NCBI GenBank assembly: GCA_020431405.1
Contig: JAGQIK010000637.1
Span: 1-48,656 of the forward strand
DNA length: 48,656 nt
Reading direction: 5' to 3'
Origin: Myxococcales bacterium
Lineage (GTDB): Bacteria > Myxococcota_A > Polyangia > GCA-2747355
Shown: positions 27,179 to 38,179 of the stretch, in pieces
How the letters are laid out: every line of letters starts with the position of its first letter
How positions within the stretch are numbered: the first letter of the stretch is position 1
The notes under the pieces: model-generated
Told to the model about the DNA's origin: nothing
What the model saw: only the letters and a program-made list of their open reading frames with translations
Database searches by the model: none
Program-made: the position numbers and the translations under genes

Positions 27179-27667
27179 ATGAATGTTCCCATGTACCTGA
27201 CCTTGATCCGCCACGGAAACGCCTCTGCTCCCACCGCCGACGGTGGCGATCAAGGCCGCATTCTGACGGCGGCTGGACGCGCAGACATCCGCACGACGGG
27301 CAAAGCGCTCAAGGCCGAGGGCGTGCGCCCTGACGCCGTCTGGTGCAGCCCGCTGGTGCGCGCTGTGCAAACCGCCGAGCTCGTCGCCACCGAGCTGGCC
27401 TTCGGCGGCGAGGTCGAAGCCTATCCATTCCTCGAGCCACACGGCTCGCTTGGTGCGCTGCTCGCTACCCTCGGCGAGCGACCCGAGCTCGAGGTGGTCG
27501 TCATCGCCGGACACGAGCCATTCCTCTCGGGCGCCGCCTCACTGCTGCTCGGCTTGCGCGTCTCTGGCTTCCCCACGGCGGGGGCCTTCCACATCGAGCT
27601 CGCGCGCCTCGAGCCCGACGCCGGGTCGCTGCTGTGGCGCTGGGTGCACGGCGGAATCGTCCGCTAG
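27179..27667 (+). CDS. SixA-type histidine phosphatase
   Basis: The product has 162 residues, the size of SixA. The histidine phosphatase core reads LTLIRHGNAS, then WCSPLVRAVQTAE, and GHEPFLSG with the second catalytic His. SixA removes phosphate from phosphohistidine of phosphotransfer proteins; in myxobacteria related enzymes may act on other phosphoproteins. The start is ATG 27179, or ATG 27191 immediately before YLTLIRHG. The gene lies 61 bp before the redox operon but is probably separate. Confidence 0.88.
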   Translation: MNVPMYLTLIRHGNASAPTADGGDQGRILTAAGRADIRTTGKALKAEGVRPDAVWCSPLVRAVQTAELVATELAFGGEVEAYPFLEPHGSLGALLATLGERPELEVVVIAGHEPFLSGAASLLLGLRVSGFPTAGAFHIELARLEPDAGSLLWRWVHGGIVR

Positions 27668-27728
27668 CACCCGAGCGAGCGGCTACAGCGCTGGCCAAGC
27701 GCTGCACCTATGACAAAATAGCGGGCGC

Positions 27729-29017
27729 ATGGCCGTTCTCTCGCCTAAGCGGAAGGAAGATCGTCTCTTCATCCGCAAGCCCTTTCGGCACTACCGGCCA
27801 CGCTACTCGCTGGCGGAGTTTCGCTGGGGGCTCGTCGCGCTCGCTCTGCTCGGCGGCATCGCCGCCTGGGTTGTCTGGCGCGGCGCCAACCCCGATCCCA
27901 AGCTCTTCGCCGCCGCGCCGCTCGAGCTCGGCAAGGGCGGTGGCAGCGGCATCGTCGTCGGCGGCGGCGGCGCGGGCACTGCCGGCATTGCGGGCGCTGC
28001 GGGCACCGCGAGCAATAGCGGCTCCGCCGCGGCCAGCGCGCGTGGCGTGCTGCCCAAAGACCTCGCCGCGCGAGGCTGGCGCGAAGCGCGCATCGCCCAG
28101 TACGACGGCAAGAACCTCTACGTGAAGATCAACGGGCGCGCCGGCTACTTCAAGAACTTCGGCTTCAAGCGCCTCTATTACGCCTCGCTGATGCACGGCA
28201 AGGGCAGCACGACCTCGATCGACATCGAGCTCTACGACCTCGGCAAACCCACCAACGCGCTCGGCGCCTACAGCGGCGAGCTCGGCGACGCCAAACCCAA
28301 CGCCGCCGCGCACGGCCTGTGGCACCGCGCGCGCAACGCGCTCTATATGACGGTCGGCCGCTACTACCTGCGCGCCATCGGCTCGGCCGAAAACGCGACC
28401 GTCACCAACAAGCTCGAGCGCCTGCGCGAGCTGTTCGCGGCCAACCTCGAGGGCGCGCCGCTGCCTTGGGGCTACGGCTTCTTCGTCGCCGAGATGAACA
28501 TCGCCCTCGGCAAGATCAACTACGACGCCAAGAACGCCTTCTCCTTCGAGTTCGCGCGCGACGTGTACTCGGCGACGCTGCCCGACGACAAGACGCAGGT
28601 CTTCATCGTCGCACTCAAGTCGCCCGATGACGCCCTCGCGCTGGCCAAGAAGTACGTCAAGGGCTTCGCCAGCTACGGCAAGAAGGCCGGCACCCACGAT
28701 GGCGTGACGTGGGTCAAAGACCGCTTCATCGGCGCCTACTCGAGCGCCTTCGCCATGAAGCGCTTCATCGTCGGCGTGCGCAGCGCGCCCACGCTCGCCA
28801 GCGCCAACGCGGCGATGAAGCGCATCCGCACCGCGCTCGAACGCATCCCCGAGTCGCTCGGCCGCCGCGCGCAGCCCGCGGACAACGACGACAAAGGCGA
28901 CAAGGACGACGGCGACCACGACGGCGACGCCAAACCCGGCTCGGGCTCGGGCTCGGGCTCGGGCGGCAACCACGACAACGACGACAAAGGGGCCGCGCCT
29001 CCACCGGTCAAAGAAGC

Positions 29018-29021
<4 letters not shown>
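27729..29021 (+). CDS. Membrane-anchored DUF6599-like protein, first gene of redox operon
   Basis: The 430-residue protein has a cytosolic start of about 31 residues, one transmembrane helix (32-50), a Gly/Ala linker and a periplasmic domain. That domain includes [20 protein letters not shown] and [19 protein letters not shown], which I recognise as the DUF6599 pattern (an input in the style of INGRAEYY...YDMG...AFGVYS). The last 50 residues are Asp/Lys/Gly-rich. Function is unknown. Its stop overlaps the ATG of the next gene (ATGA), so it belongs to a translationally coupled unit with a DUF362 protein, a polyferredoxin and an aldo/keto reductase. Confidence 0.8.
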
Positions 29022-32106
<3,085 letters not shown>

Positions 32107-32120
32107 CCGAGGAAATGACT

Positions 32121-33380
32121 ATGTCCCGAGACCGAGACCGCACCGACGACAGCCGCATCGAAAGCCGCTCGGCGCTCTCCATCGAGAGCCTCGAGCTCAG
32201 TCGCCGCGAGGCGCTCAGCCTCAGCACCGCCGCCGGGCTCGGCCTCGTCGCCGGCGTACCGTTGATCCTCGGCAGCGAGAACATCGCCGAGGCCGCCAAG
32301 CGCGCGCCGCAGGTGCCGACGCGCACGCTGGGCCGCACCGGCAAGAAGATCCCGATCCTGCTGGTCGGCGGATCGATTCGCCTCGACATGCGCTTCGACC
32401 CCAAGCTCGCCGAGTGCTTCCGCTACGGCGTGAACTACTTCGACGTCGCCGACTGCTACGCCGGCGGCACCAGCGAGACGGCGGTCGGCAACTTCCTCAA
32501 GCGCGCCAACCTGCGCAAGAAGTCCTGGATCACATCCAAGAGCGACGCCACCGACCCGGCCGGCTTCGAGGCCACGGTCAACCAGACGCTCAAGAAGATG
32601 CAGACCAACTACATCGACATGTACTTCCTGCACGGCATCGACAACCCGGCCGTGCTCAGCCCCGCGATGAAGGCTATGCAGGCCAAGCTCAAGAAGCAGG
32701 GCAAGATCCACTTCTTCGGCTTCAGCTGCCACGGCGGCAACGTCGTCGACTGCCTCAACAAGGCGGTGCAGGTCGGCTACGTCGACGCGATCATGTTCCG
32801 CTACAACTTCCGCCAGTACGGAAACAGCGCGCTGAACAAGGCGATGGACGCCTGCCACAAGGCCAACATCGGCCTCATCGCGATGAAGACGCAGGGCTCG
32901 GCGTCGTCGTTCAAGGGCAAGTGGTCACCGCTGGTGCGCTCGGGCAAGTGGACGCCGCACCAGGCGGTGCTCAAGGCGGTGTGGAACGACAAGCGCATCA
33001 CCGCGGCCGTCTCGAAGATGGACACCCTCACCAAGGTGCGCCAGAACATCGCCGCCGCGCTCAACCGCAAGAAGCTCTCGCAGCGCGAGATGGACGCGCT
33101 GATCCGCTACGCCAAGGCCACGCAGCACCTCGCCTGCGACGGCTGCGACCACATCTGCCACCCGGCCGCCGGCACCGCGCTCGACATCGGCTCGACGATG
33201 CGCTTCCTGATGTACCACGACGTCTACGGCGACCACGACGAGGCGCGCGCGCTCTACCGCGCGCTGCCCGCCGCGGCGCGCGACGTCAGCGGCGCCGACC
33301 TCGCGGCGGCGCACAAGGCCTGCCCCAACAACATGGACATCGCCTGGCACCTCGCGCGCGCGCGCACGGTGCTCGGCTAG
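32121..33380 (+). CDS. Exported aldo/keto reductase with C-terminal Cys cluster
   Basis: GAGG at 32109-32112 favours the ATG at 32121 over the one at 32115; the product has about 419 residues. A weak Tat-like signal (SRREALSLSTAAGLGLVAG) precedes the AKR barrel: FDVADCYAGGTSE, SKSDATD and FLHG are visible, although the classical catalytic Tyr/Lys/His set is altered. The C-terminus has CDGCDHIC and later ACPNN, fitting a [4Fe-4S] cluster as in AKR-ferredoxin proteins. It is the last gene of the four-gene redox unit, 14 bp after the polyferredoxin. The substrate is unknown. Confidence 0.85.
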   Translation: MSRDRDRTDDSRIESRSALSIESLELSRREALSLSTAAGLGLVAGVPLILGSENIAEAAKRAPQVPTRTLGRTGKKIPILLVGGSIRLDMRFDPKLAECFRYGVNYFDVADCYAGGTSETAVGNFLKRANLRKKSWITSKSDATDPAGFEATVNQTLKKMQTNYIDMYFLHGIDNPAVLSPAMKAMQAKLKKQGKIHFFGFSCHGGNVVDCLNKAVQVGYVDAIMFRYNFRQYGNSALNKAMDACHKANIGLIAMKTQGSASSFKGKWSPLVRSGKWTPHQAVLKAVWNDKRITAAVSKMDTLTKVRQNIAAALNRKKLSQREMDALIRYAKATQHLACDGCDHICHPAAGTALDIGSTMRFLMYHDVYGDHDEARALYRALPAAARDVSGADLAAAHKACPNNMDIAWHLARARTVLG

Positions 33381-33383
33381 TCG

Positions 33384-33971
33384 CTAAGGCACGCAGATCG
33401 TCAGGCGGCTCGACGCCGGCGCCGGCATCGCGGCGCCCGGCGCGGCGAGCCCCGACAGGTGCTGCGCCGAGCCGTCGAGCTGGTAGACGTTGGCGGCCGT
33501 CGTGCCCTTGACGATGATCGCCTGCGTCGGCATCTGCGCCAGCAGCTCGATGCTCGCGCCGCTGCTGCTGACCATCACATCCAGCGAGCCGGGATCGAAG
33601 TTGTACTGACCGCTCGTCAGCGGCGAGACGACCACCTCGAAGGAGCCCAGCCCGAGCCCGGCGCAGCTCGGATCGCCGGCCACCTCGGTGGGCGCCGGCG
33701 CCGGCAGCGCCACGCTGTCGCGCACCGACTGCGCCCGCGACGAGCCCGGTACGTTCCCCACGGGCGTGCTGGGCGAGACGGCCTGGGCAGCCGCCGAGCC
33801 GCCCTTGGTCTCACGCGACGCGGGCGATGACACGCCTCCCGGCGTGGAGGCGCCCCGCGGCGCCTCGTACCCACGCGGCGACTGCTCGTCACCCACCGCG
33901 CCGCAACCAACCAGGCTCATCGAAACACCTACTGCGAGAGCCACCCACGTACATCTACATACACAACGCAT
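33384..33971 (-). CDS. Lipoprotein of unknown function
   Basis: The 195-residue product starts MRCVCRCTWVALAV and has a lipobox ending in SLVGC. A Pro/Ser/Gly-rich linker follows to about residue 90. The C-terminal domain, about 105 residues, has alternating strand segments (FEVVVSPLTSGQYNFDPGS, IELLAQ, AIIVKG) and may be a beta-sandwich. No family recognised. It converges on the aldo/keto reductase gene with a 3-bp gap. The 223-bp region upstream is shared divergently with the phosphatase gene. Confidence 0.65.
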   Translation of the reverse strand: MRCVCRCTWVALAVGVSMSLVGCGAVGDEQSPRGYEAPRGASTPGGVSSPASRETKGGSAAAQAVSPSTPVGNVPGSSRAQSVRDSVALPAPAPTEVAGDPSCAGLGLGSFEVVVSPLTSGQYNFDPGSLDVMVSSSGASIELLAQMPTQAIIVKGTTAANVYQLDGSAQHLSGLAAPGAAMPAPASSRLTICVP

Positions 33972-34121
33972 CTTGCCCTTTACAGCCAGATCATCGCGCT
34001 GTCCAGCCCAACTCGCGGGCGGGGCGATCGCTGGGAGACCAGTCCCCAACTGGGCAACAATGGACCCGTTCTGCTGGGGTAATTCGTCCCCCTCGGGCGC
34101 CTATTTTCGGTGTCTTAGCGC

Positions 34122-34137
34122 CGGCACGATCCTCGCT
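34122..34137 (+). promoter_or_regulatory. Candidate sigma-54-type promoter of the PP2C gene
   Basis: CGGCACGATCCTCGCT matches the -24/-12 consensus at 10 of 12 positions with correct spacing, and its GC lies 58 bp before the GTG at 34195. A sigma-54 promoter in front of a phosphatase would fit myxobacterial signalling, but single matches arise by chance in GC-rich DNA. Confidence 0.4.
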
Positions 34138-34194
34138 CTACCCCGCGGCGGACGAGGCGCCGGGGCGCCGTGGATGAGCCGAGGACATTGCACC

Positions 34195-34953
34195 GTGTAC
34201 GTCGAATGTAAGAGCCGCACGCATCAGGGACGCCGCTCGACCAATCAAGACTCGTGGTGCGCCGAGCCCGGGCTCGGCCTCTACGCCGTGGCCGACGGCA
34301 TGGGTGGCTACGCCGGCGGCGAGGTCGCCAGCCGCGTCGCCATCGGCACGCTGGCCGACTTCTTTCGCCGTAACCACGAGGACGAAAACGTCACCTGGCC
34401 CTTCCCCATCGAGCCCGCGCGCAGCTACGGCGAAAACTTGCTCGACGTCGCCGTGCGCTACGCGCACCTCAAGGTCTGCGCCGAAAAGACCGCGCAGACG
34501 GCGTCCATGGGCACCACCGTGGCGGCGCTGCTGCTCGACGCCAGCGGCCACGTCGTCGTCGGCCACGTCGGCGACAGCCGCGTCTATTGCCTGCGCGACG
34601 GCATGCTCTACCAGCTCACGCGCGACCACTCGCTCTACGACGCGCTCCAGCGCGCCGGCTTTCCCAACCTGCCCGAGCGCGATCGCTTCCCCATGGGGCA
34701 CGTGATCACGCAGGCGCTGGGCATGGAAGGGCGCTCGCCGCAGCCCGAGGTGCGCCGCGAGCGTCTGCGCCACAACGACACCTTCTTGCTGTGCACCGAC
34801 GGGCTGCTCGAGACGGTCGACCCGCAGACCATCGCGCAAGTGCTCGCCGAGAACACGCCCGCCGACGCCGCCGACGAGCTCGTGCAGCAAGCCTTCGAGC
34901 GCGGCGGCGAGGACAACATCACCGTCGTCGTGCTCAAAGTGCACGTGCATTAG
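34195..34953 (+). CDS. PP2C-family serine/threonine phosphatase
   Basis: The 252-residue protein carries the PP2C metal motifs: NQDSW, YAVADGMGGYAGG (binding the metal pair), VGHVGDSRVY, LLCTDGLLE and the terminal GGEDNITVVVL. No receiver, forkhead-associated or membrane domain is present, so it is a soluble phosphatase reversing Ser/Thr phosphorylation by Hanks-type kinases, which are abundant in myxobacteria. I chose GTG 34195, because GAGGA lies 9 bp upstream and the family normally starts shortly before the K-T-xxG segment. ATG 34174 is an alternative. No kinase gene is in the window. Confidence 0.93.
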   Translation: MYVECKSRTHQGRRSTNQDSWCAEPGLGLYAVADGMGGYAGGEVASRVAIGTLADFFRRNHEDENVTWPFPIEPARSYGENLLDVAVRYAHLKVCAEKTAQTASMGTTVAALLLDASGHVVVGHVGDSRVYCLRDGMLYQLTRDHSLYDALQRAGFPNLPERDRFPMGHVITQALGMEGRSPQPEVRRERLRHNDTFLLCTDGLLETVDPQTIAQVLAENTPADAADELVQQAFERGGEDNITVVVLKVHVH

Positions 34954-34974
34954 GCGCCGCGCTCGCCGCGCGCG

Positions 34975-36051
34975 CTAGGAGTTGGGCGGCCCGATCTTCG
35001 GCAGCTCGACCATCTCGAGCAGCATCGGCAGCACCCAGGCCGCCTTGACCATGCTCGAGTGATCGAGCTGCGAGCGCAGATACAGCACGCGCGCCTCGCG
35101 CTCGCGCGCGCTGAACGCGCTCAGCTCGTGCGGGATGCGCCGGCGTCGCACGCCGTAAGGCTTGGCTCGCGCGAACCAGTAGGCCTGCCGGCGCGTGTCG
35201 GCGCCGACGATGATCATGCGCCGCTTGGCGTTGCCTTCGATCCAGTCGCGGAACGGCTTCGTCGAGCCATACAGCGCGTCGAGCAGGATCACCTCGCGCA
35301 CGCGATCGTGCGCCCCGCCGGACTTGCCAACCCACGACTCGAGCGTGCGAAAGCCCGCGCTGTGCGCCACGACGACGATCGGCCCGCGCTCGGGCACCTC
35401 GATCTTGGCGACCTTTCGCACCGCGGCCAGAAGCCCGTCGAGGGTCGGCCAGCGCAGCGGATGCCAGCGCCGGTGCGGCCCGTCGGGCACGATGAACAGC
35501 GCGTTGCGCTTGCTGCGCGCGAACTGCGGCGGCAGGCGAAACTGCTTCCACGAGCGGTCCGCCGAGTTGGTGTAGCCGTGGTGGTAGATCACGATGCCGG
35601 CGCGCGCGGCGTCGTAGTGCTCGGGGCGCCACAGGTGCCACACGCCATAGCGGCTGTGCACGCGCAGGTGCTCGCCGCCCTCGACGCGCGCGCGCGCGAT
35701 GGTGACCTTCACGTGCCGCCGCGCCTGGCGCCGCGCGATGGCGTGGCGCAGCGCGCGCAGGCGCAGATAGAAGCGCATCTTGCGGCGCTGCTTGGCGGCA
35801 CGGCAGCGCTTGCTGCGACAGCGCCAGCGCCGCGCCCGCTTCCAGTCGCGCCCCAGCCTGCGCAACGTCACACGACGACGCTTCTTCGCCGTGCGCTTCT
35901 TCGCCGTGCGCTTCTTCGCCGTGCGCTTCTTCGCCGTGCGCTTCTTCGCCGTGCGCGCCTTCTTGGCGGGCCGCGCCTGCACATCGCTATCGCCGACGAG
36001 TGGGCTCGCTGCCAGCGCAGCGCCGAGGAGAGCTATCAGGACAAACCGCAT
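34975..36051 (-). CDS. Exported serine hydrolase with histone-H1-like Lys/Arg repeat
   Basis: The 358-residue protein has a signal peptide (1 to about 25) and then a very basic region (28-125): five KKRTA repeats followed by an Arg/Lys-rich helical part. The C-terminal alpha/beta hydrolase domain has IVIYHHGYTNSADRSW, the nucleophile elbow VAHSAGFRT and a candidate His in LDHSSM. The basic stretch could bind DNA, lipopolysaccharide or acidic polymers outside the cell. Whether it is exported or the start should lie downstream of the basic part is uncertain. Substrate unknown. Confidence 0.78.
   Translation of the reverse strand: MRFVLIALLGAALAASPLVGDSDVQARPAKKARTAKKRTAKKRTAKKRTAKKRTAKKRRRVTLRRLGRDWKRARRWRCRSKRCRAAKQRRKMRFYLRLRALRHAIARRQARRHVKVTIARARVEGGEHLRVHSRYGVWHLWRPEHYDAARAGIVIYHHGYTNSADRSWKQFRLPPQFARSKRNALFIVPDGPHRRWHPLRWPTLDGLLAAVRKVAKIEVPERGPIVVVAHSAGFRTLESWVGKSGGAHDRVREVILLDALYGSTKPFRDWIEGNAKRRMIIVGADTRRQAYWFARAKPYGVRRRRIPHELSAFSAREREARVLYLRSQLDHSSMVKAAWVLPMLLEMVELPKIGPPNS
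35881..35955. repeat. Five exact 15-bp tandem repeats encoding KKRTA
   Basis: Five identical copies of cttcttcgccgtgcg run without change over 75 bp. They encode Lys-Lys-Arg-Thr-Ala on the minus strand. A diverged sixth unit follows. Exact identity suggests recent expansion and possible length variation between strains. Confidence 0.95.
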
Positions 36052-36131
36052 ACTGCCGGCGCATTATCGGTCACTATCGCCTCGCTTTCCAGATCTGACC
36101 GCGACGTGGCAGCCGCTATGCTGGCGCCACG

Positions 36132-36956
36132 ATGAAGGTTCACCACCTCAACTGCGGCACCATGTGCCCTCGCGGCGCCTTCGCGCTCGGCGGCAGGCTC
36201 GGCCAGCCGATCGACATGTGCTGCCACGTGCTGCTCGTCGAGACCGATCGCGGCCTGGTGCTCGTCGACACCGGCCTCGGCGAAGCCGACGTGCGCGAGC
36301 GCGCCGCGCGCCTCGGCAGCGGCTTCTGCTTTCTCACGCGGCCGCGGCTGAGCATCGACGAGACCGCCGCGGCGCGCGTGCACGCGCTCGGCTTTTCGGT
36401 CGAGGACGTGCGGCACGTCGTCGTGACGCACCTCGACGTCGATCACGCCGGCGGCATCCCCGACTTTCCGCACGCCGACGTGCACGTGTTCTTCGCCGAG
36501 CACCGCGCCGCCATGTCGCGCGCCACCGCCAAGGCGCGCAACCGCTACGTGCCGGCGCAGTGGGCGCACCACGTGCGCTGGAAGCTGCACGACGAGCTCG
36601 CCGGCGAGCGCTGGTTCGGCTTCGAGTGCGTGCGCACGCTCGGCGAGCTGGCGCCCGACGTGCTGCTCGTGCCGCTGCTCGGCCACAGCGCCGGCCACTG
36701 CGGCGTGGCAGTTCGTGGCGAGCGGTCATGGCTTCTTCACGCGGGTGACGCATACTTCCACCGCCACGAGATGACGCCGCCGGATTATCGCGGACCGTGG
36801 GGCTTCGAGGTCTTCCAACGCCTCGTCGGCCACGATATGCGGCAGCGCGTCGCGAATCAGCAGCGGCTGCGCGAGCTGTGTCGCGAGCACGCCGGCGAGG
36901 TGAACGTGTTTTCGGCTCACGACCCGGTGGAGCTCGCAGCGCTGCGCGGAAGCTAG
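36132..36956 (+). CDS. Metallo-beta-lactamase-fold hydrolase
   Basis: The 274-residue protein has the metal motif THLDVDHAGG (about residues 100-109), where the middle His of HxHxDH is Asp, as in several AHL-lactonase-like and lactonase-related groups. Later ligands are visible in GHSAGHC and HAGDAYFH. The family opens lactones or hydrolyses thioesters and phosphodiesters; I cannot choose. A TATGCT hexamer 9 bp before the ATG may be a -10 element. It is divergent from the exported hydrolase by 80 bp, and the acetyltransferase follows 22 bp downstream. Confidence 0.88.
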   Translation: MKVHHLNCGTMCPRGAFALGGRLGQPIDMCCHVLLVETDRGLVLVDTGLGEADVRERAARLGSGFCFLTRPRLSIDETAAARVHALGFSVEDVRHVVVTHLDVDHAGGIPDFPHADVHVFFAEHRAAMSRATAKARNRYVPAQWAHHVRWKLHDELAGERWFGFECVRTLGELAPDVLLVPLLGHSAGHCGVAVRGERSWLLHAGDAYFHRHEMTPPDYRGPWGFEVFQRLVGHDMRQRVANQQRLRELCREHAGEVNVFSAHDPVELAALRGS

Positions 36957-36978
36957 GACCCCGGGGAGCCAACACGCC

Positions 36979-38148
36979 TTGTCCGAGCTGCGCGTCGAGA
37001 TCGCCAACTCGCTGAGCGAGATCCCGGCTGATGCCTGGGACGCGCTCGTCGGCGAGCACAACCCGTTCATCGAGCACGGCTTTCTCAGCGCCTTGGAGCG
37101 CTCGGGCTGCGTCGGCTACAAAGCCGGCTGGCTGCCCGTGCACGTCACGGTCTATCGCGACGACGCGCTCGTCGCCGCCATGCCGCTCTATCTCAAGGAC
37201 AACAGCTACGGCGAGTACATCTTCGACTGGGGCTGGGCCGAGGCGGCCTATTCGGCGGGACTCGACTATTACCCCAAGCTCGTCTCGGCGGTGCCCTTCA
37301 CGCCCGTCACCGGCCGGCGCCTGCTCACAGCCGGTGGCGGCCTCGACGACGCACTCGTCGACGCGCTCGTCGCTGGCGCGCTCGCCGTCGCCGAGAAGAC
37401 CGGCGCCTCGTCGGCGCACTGGCTCTTCGTCACCGAGCAAGAGCACGAAGCGCTCGCCGCGCGCGGCCTCATCGCGCGCCTGACGCACCAGTACCACTGG
37501 ACCAACGACGGCTATCAGTCCTTCGACGACTACCTCGCCGCCTTCCGCTCGCCGGCACGCAAGAACGTGCGCAAAGAGCGGCGCAAGGCCGAAACCTGCG
37601 GGCTCGACCTCGTGCTCAAGCGCGGCCCGGAGCTCGACGACAACGACTGGAACGGCCTATGGCGCTTCTACCGCGACACCACGTCGCGCAAGTGGGGCCA
37701 GCCCTACCTCAACAAGCGCTTCTTCAAAGAGCTGCGCGAGCGCTTCGCGCACCGCGTGGTCGCTGCGCTGGCCTACAACGCGCGCGGCGAGCCGGTGGCG
37801 GGCACGCTCAACTTCCACAAGGGCCAGCACCTATACGGCCGCTACTGGGGCTGCGTCGAAGAGCACGACGCGCTGCACTTCGAGCTCTGCTACTACCGGC
37901 TGATCGAGCTTTGCATCGACAACGGCTGGACGCGCTTCGAGGCCGGCGCGCAGGGATCGCACAAGATCCAGCGTGGCCTGATGCCGGCGCTGACCTACAG
38001 CGCGCACGTGATCGTCGATCCCGGGCTGTCGCGCGGCATTCGCCGCTTCGTCGAGCGCGAGGCGTTGGTGCTGCGCGCGGAGATGCGCGGCATGGCGCGA
38101 CGCGGGCCGTTCAAACGCGACGAGCCCGACGAGGACTGCGCGCAGTAA
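36979..38148 (+). CDS. GNAT-fold acyltransferase of the COG3146 / FemAB-like group
   Basis: The start appears to be TTG at 36979, with GGGGAG 10 bp upstream. The 389-residue protein has the double GNAT layout of COG3146 proteins: NPFIEHGFLSALERSG near the N-terminus, LVAAMPLYLKDNSYGEYIFD, FRSPARKNVRKERRKAE, and GTLNFHKGQHLYGRYWGC near the acyl-CoA site. Members have been annotated as peptidoglycan-linked, but no reaction is established. Probably co-transcribed with the MBL-fold gene. Its stop lies in the first of three 14-bp repeats. Confidence 0.85.
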   Translation: MSELRVEIANSLSEIPADAWDALVGEHNPFIEHGFLSALERSGCVGYKAGWLPVHVTVYRDDALVAAMPLYLKDNSYGEYIFDWGWAEAAYSAGLDYYPKLVSAVPFTPVTGRRLLTAGGGLDDALVDALVAGALAVAEKTGASSAHWLFVTEQEHEALAARGLIARLTHQYHWTNDGYQSFDDYLAAFRSPARKNVRKERRKAETCGLDLVLKRGPELDDNDWNGLWRFYRDTTSRKWGQPYLNKRFFKELRERFAHRVVAALAYNARGEPVAGTLNFHKGQHLYGRYWGCVEEHDALHFELCYYRLIELCIDNGWTRFEAGAQGSHKIQRGLMPALTYSAHVIVDPGLSRGIRRFVEREALVLRAEMRGMARRGPFKRDEPDEDCAQ

Positions 38149-38179
38149 CGAGCGCGCAGTAGCGAGCGCGCAGTAGCTA
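38138..38179. repeat. Three 14-bp tandem repeats spanning two convergent stop codons
   Basis: Units gcgcgcagtaacga, gcgcgcagtagcga and gcgcgcagtagcta follow one another. The first holds the stop of the acyltransferase gene, and the last holds the stop of the Cys-rich gene on the other strand. Slippage would change the spacing between the genes but keep both reading frames closed. Confidence 0.8.

Noticed and set aside
27692..27707. TGGCCAAGCGCTGCAC before the redox operon as sigma-54 promoter
   Set aside because: GG-to-GC spacing is one base short, which sigma-54 does not tolerate.
35881..35955. Tandem repeats as CRISPR
   Set aside because: Units are contiguous, 15 bp long, without spacers, and code for KKRTA in frame.
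36107..36122. -24/-12-like TGGCAGCCGCTATGCT before the MBL gene
   Set aside because: Only 9 of 12 consensus positions, and transcription would start at the ATG itself; the TATGCT hexamer is a simpler reading.
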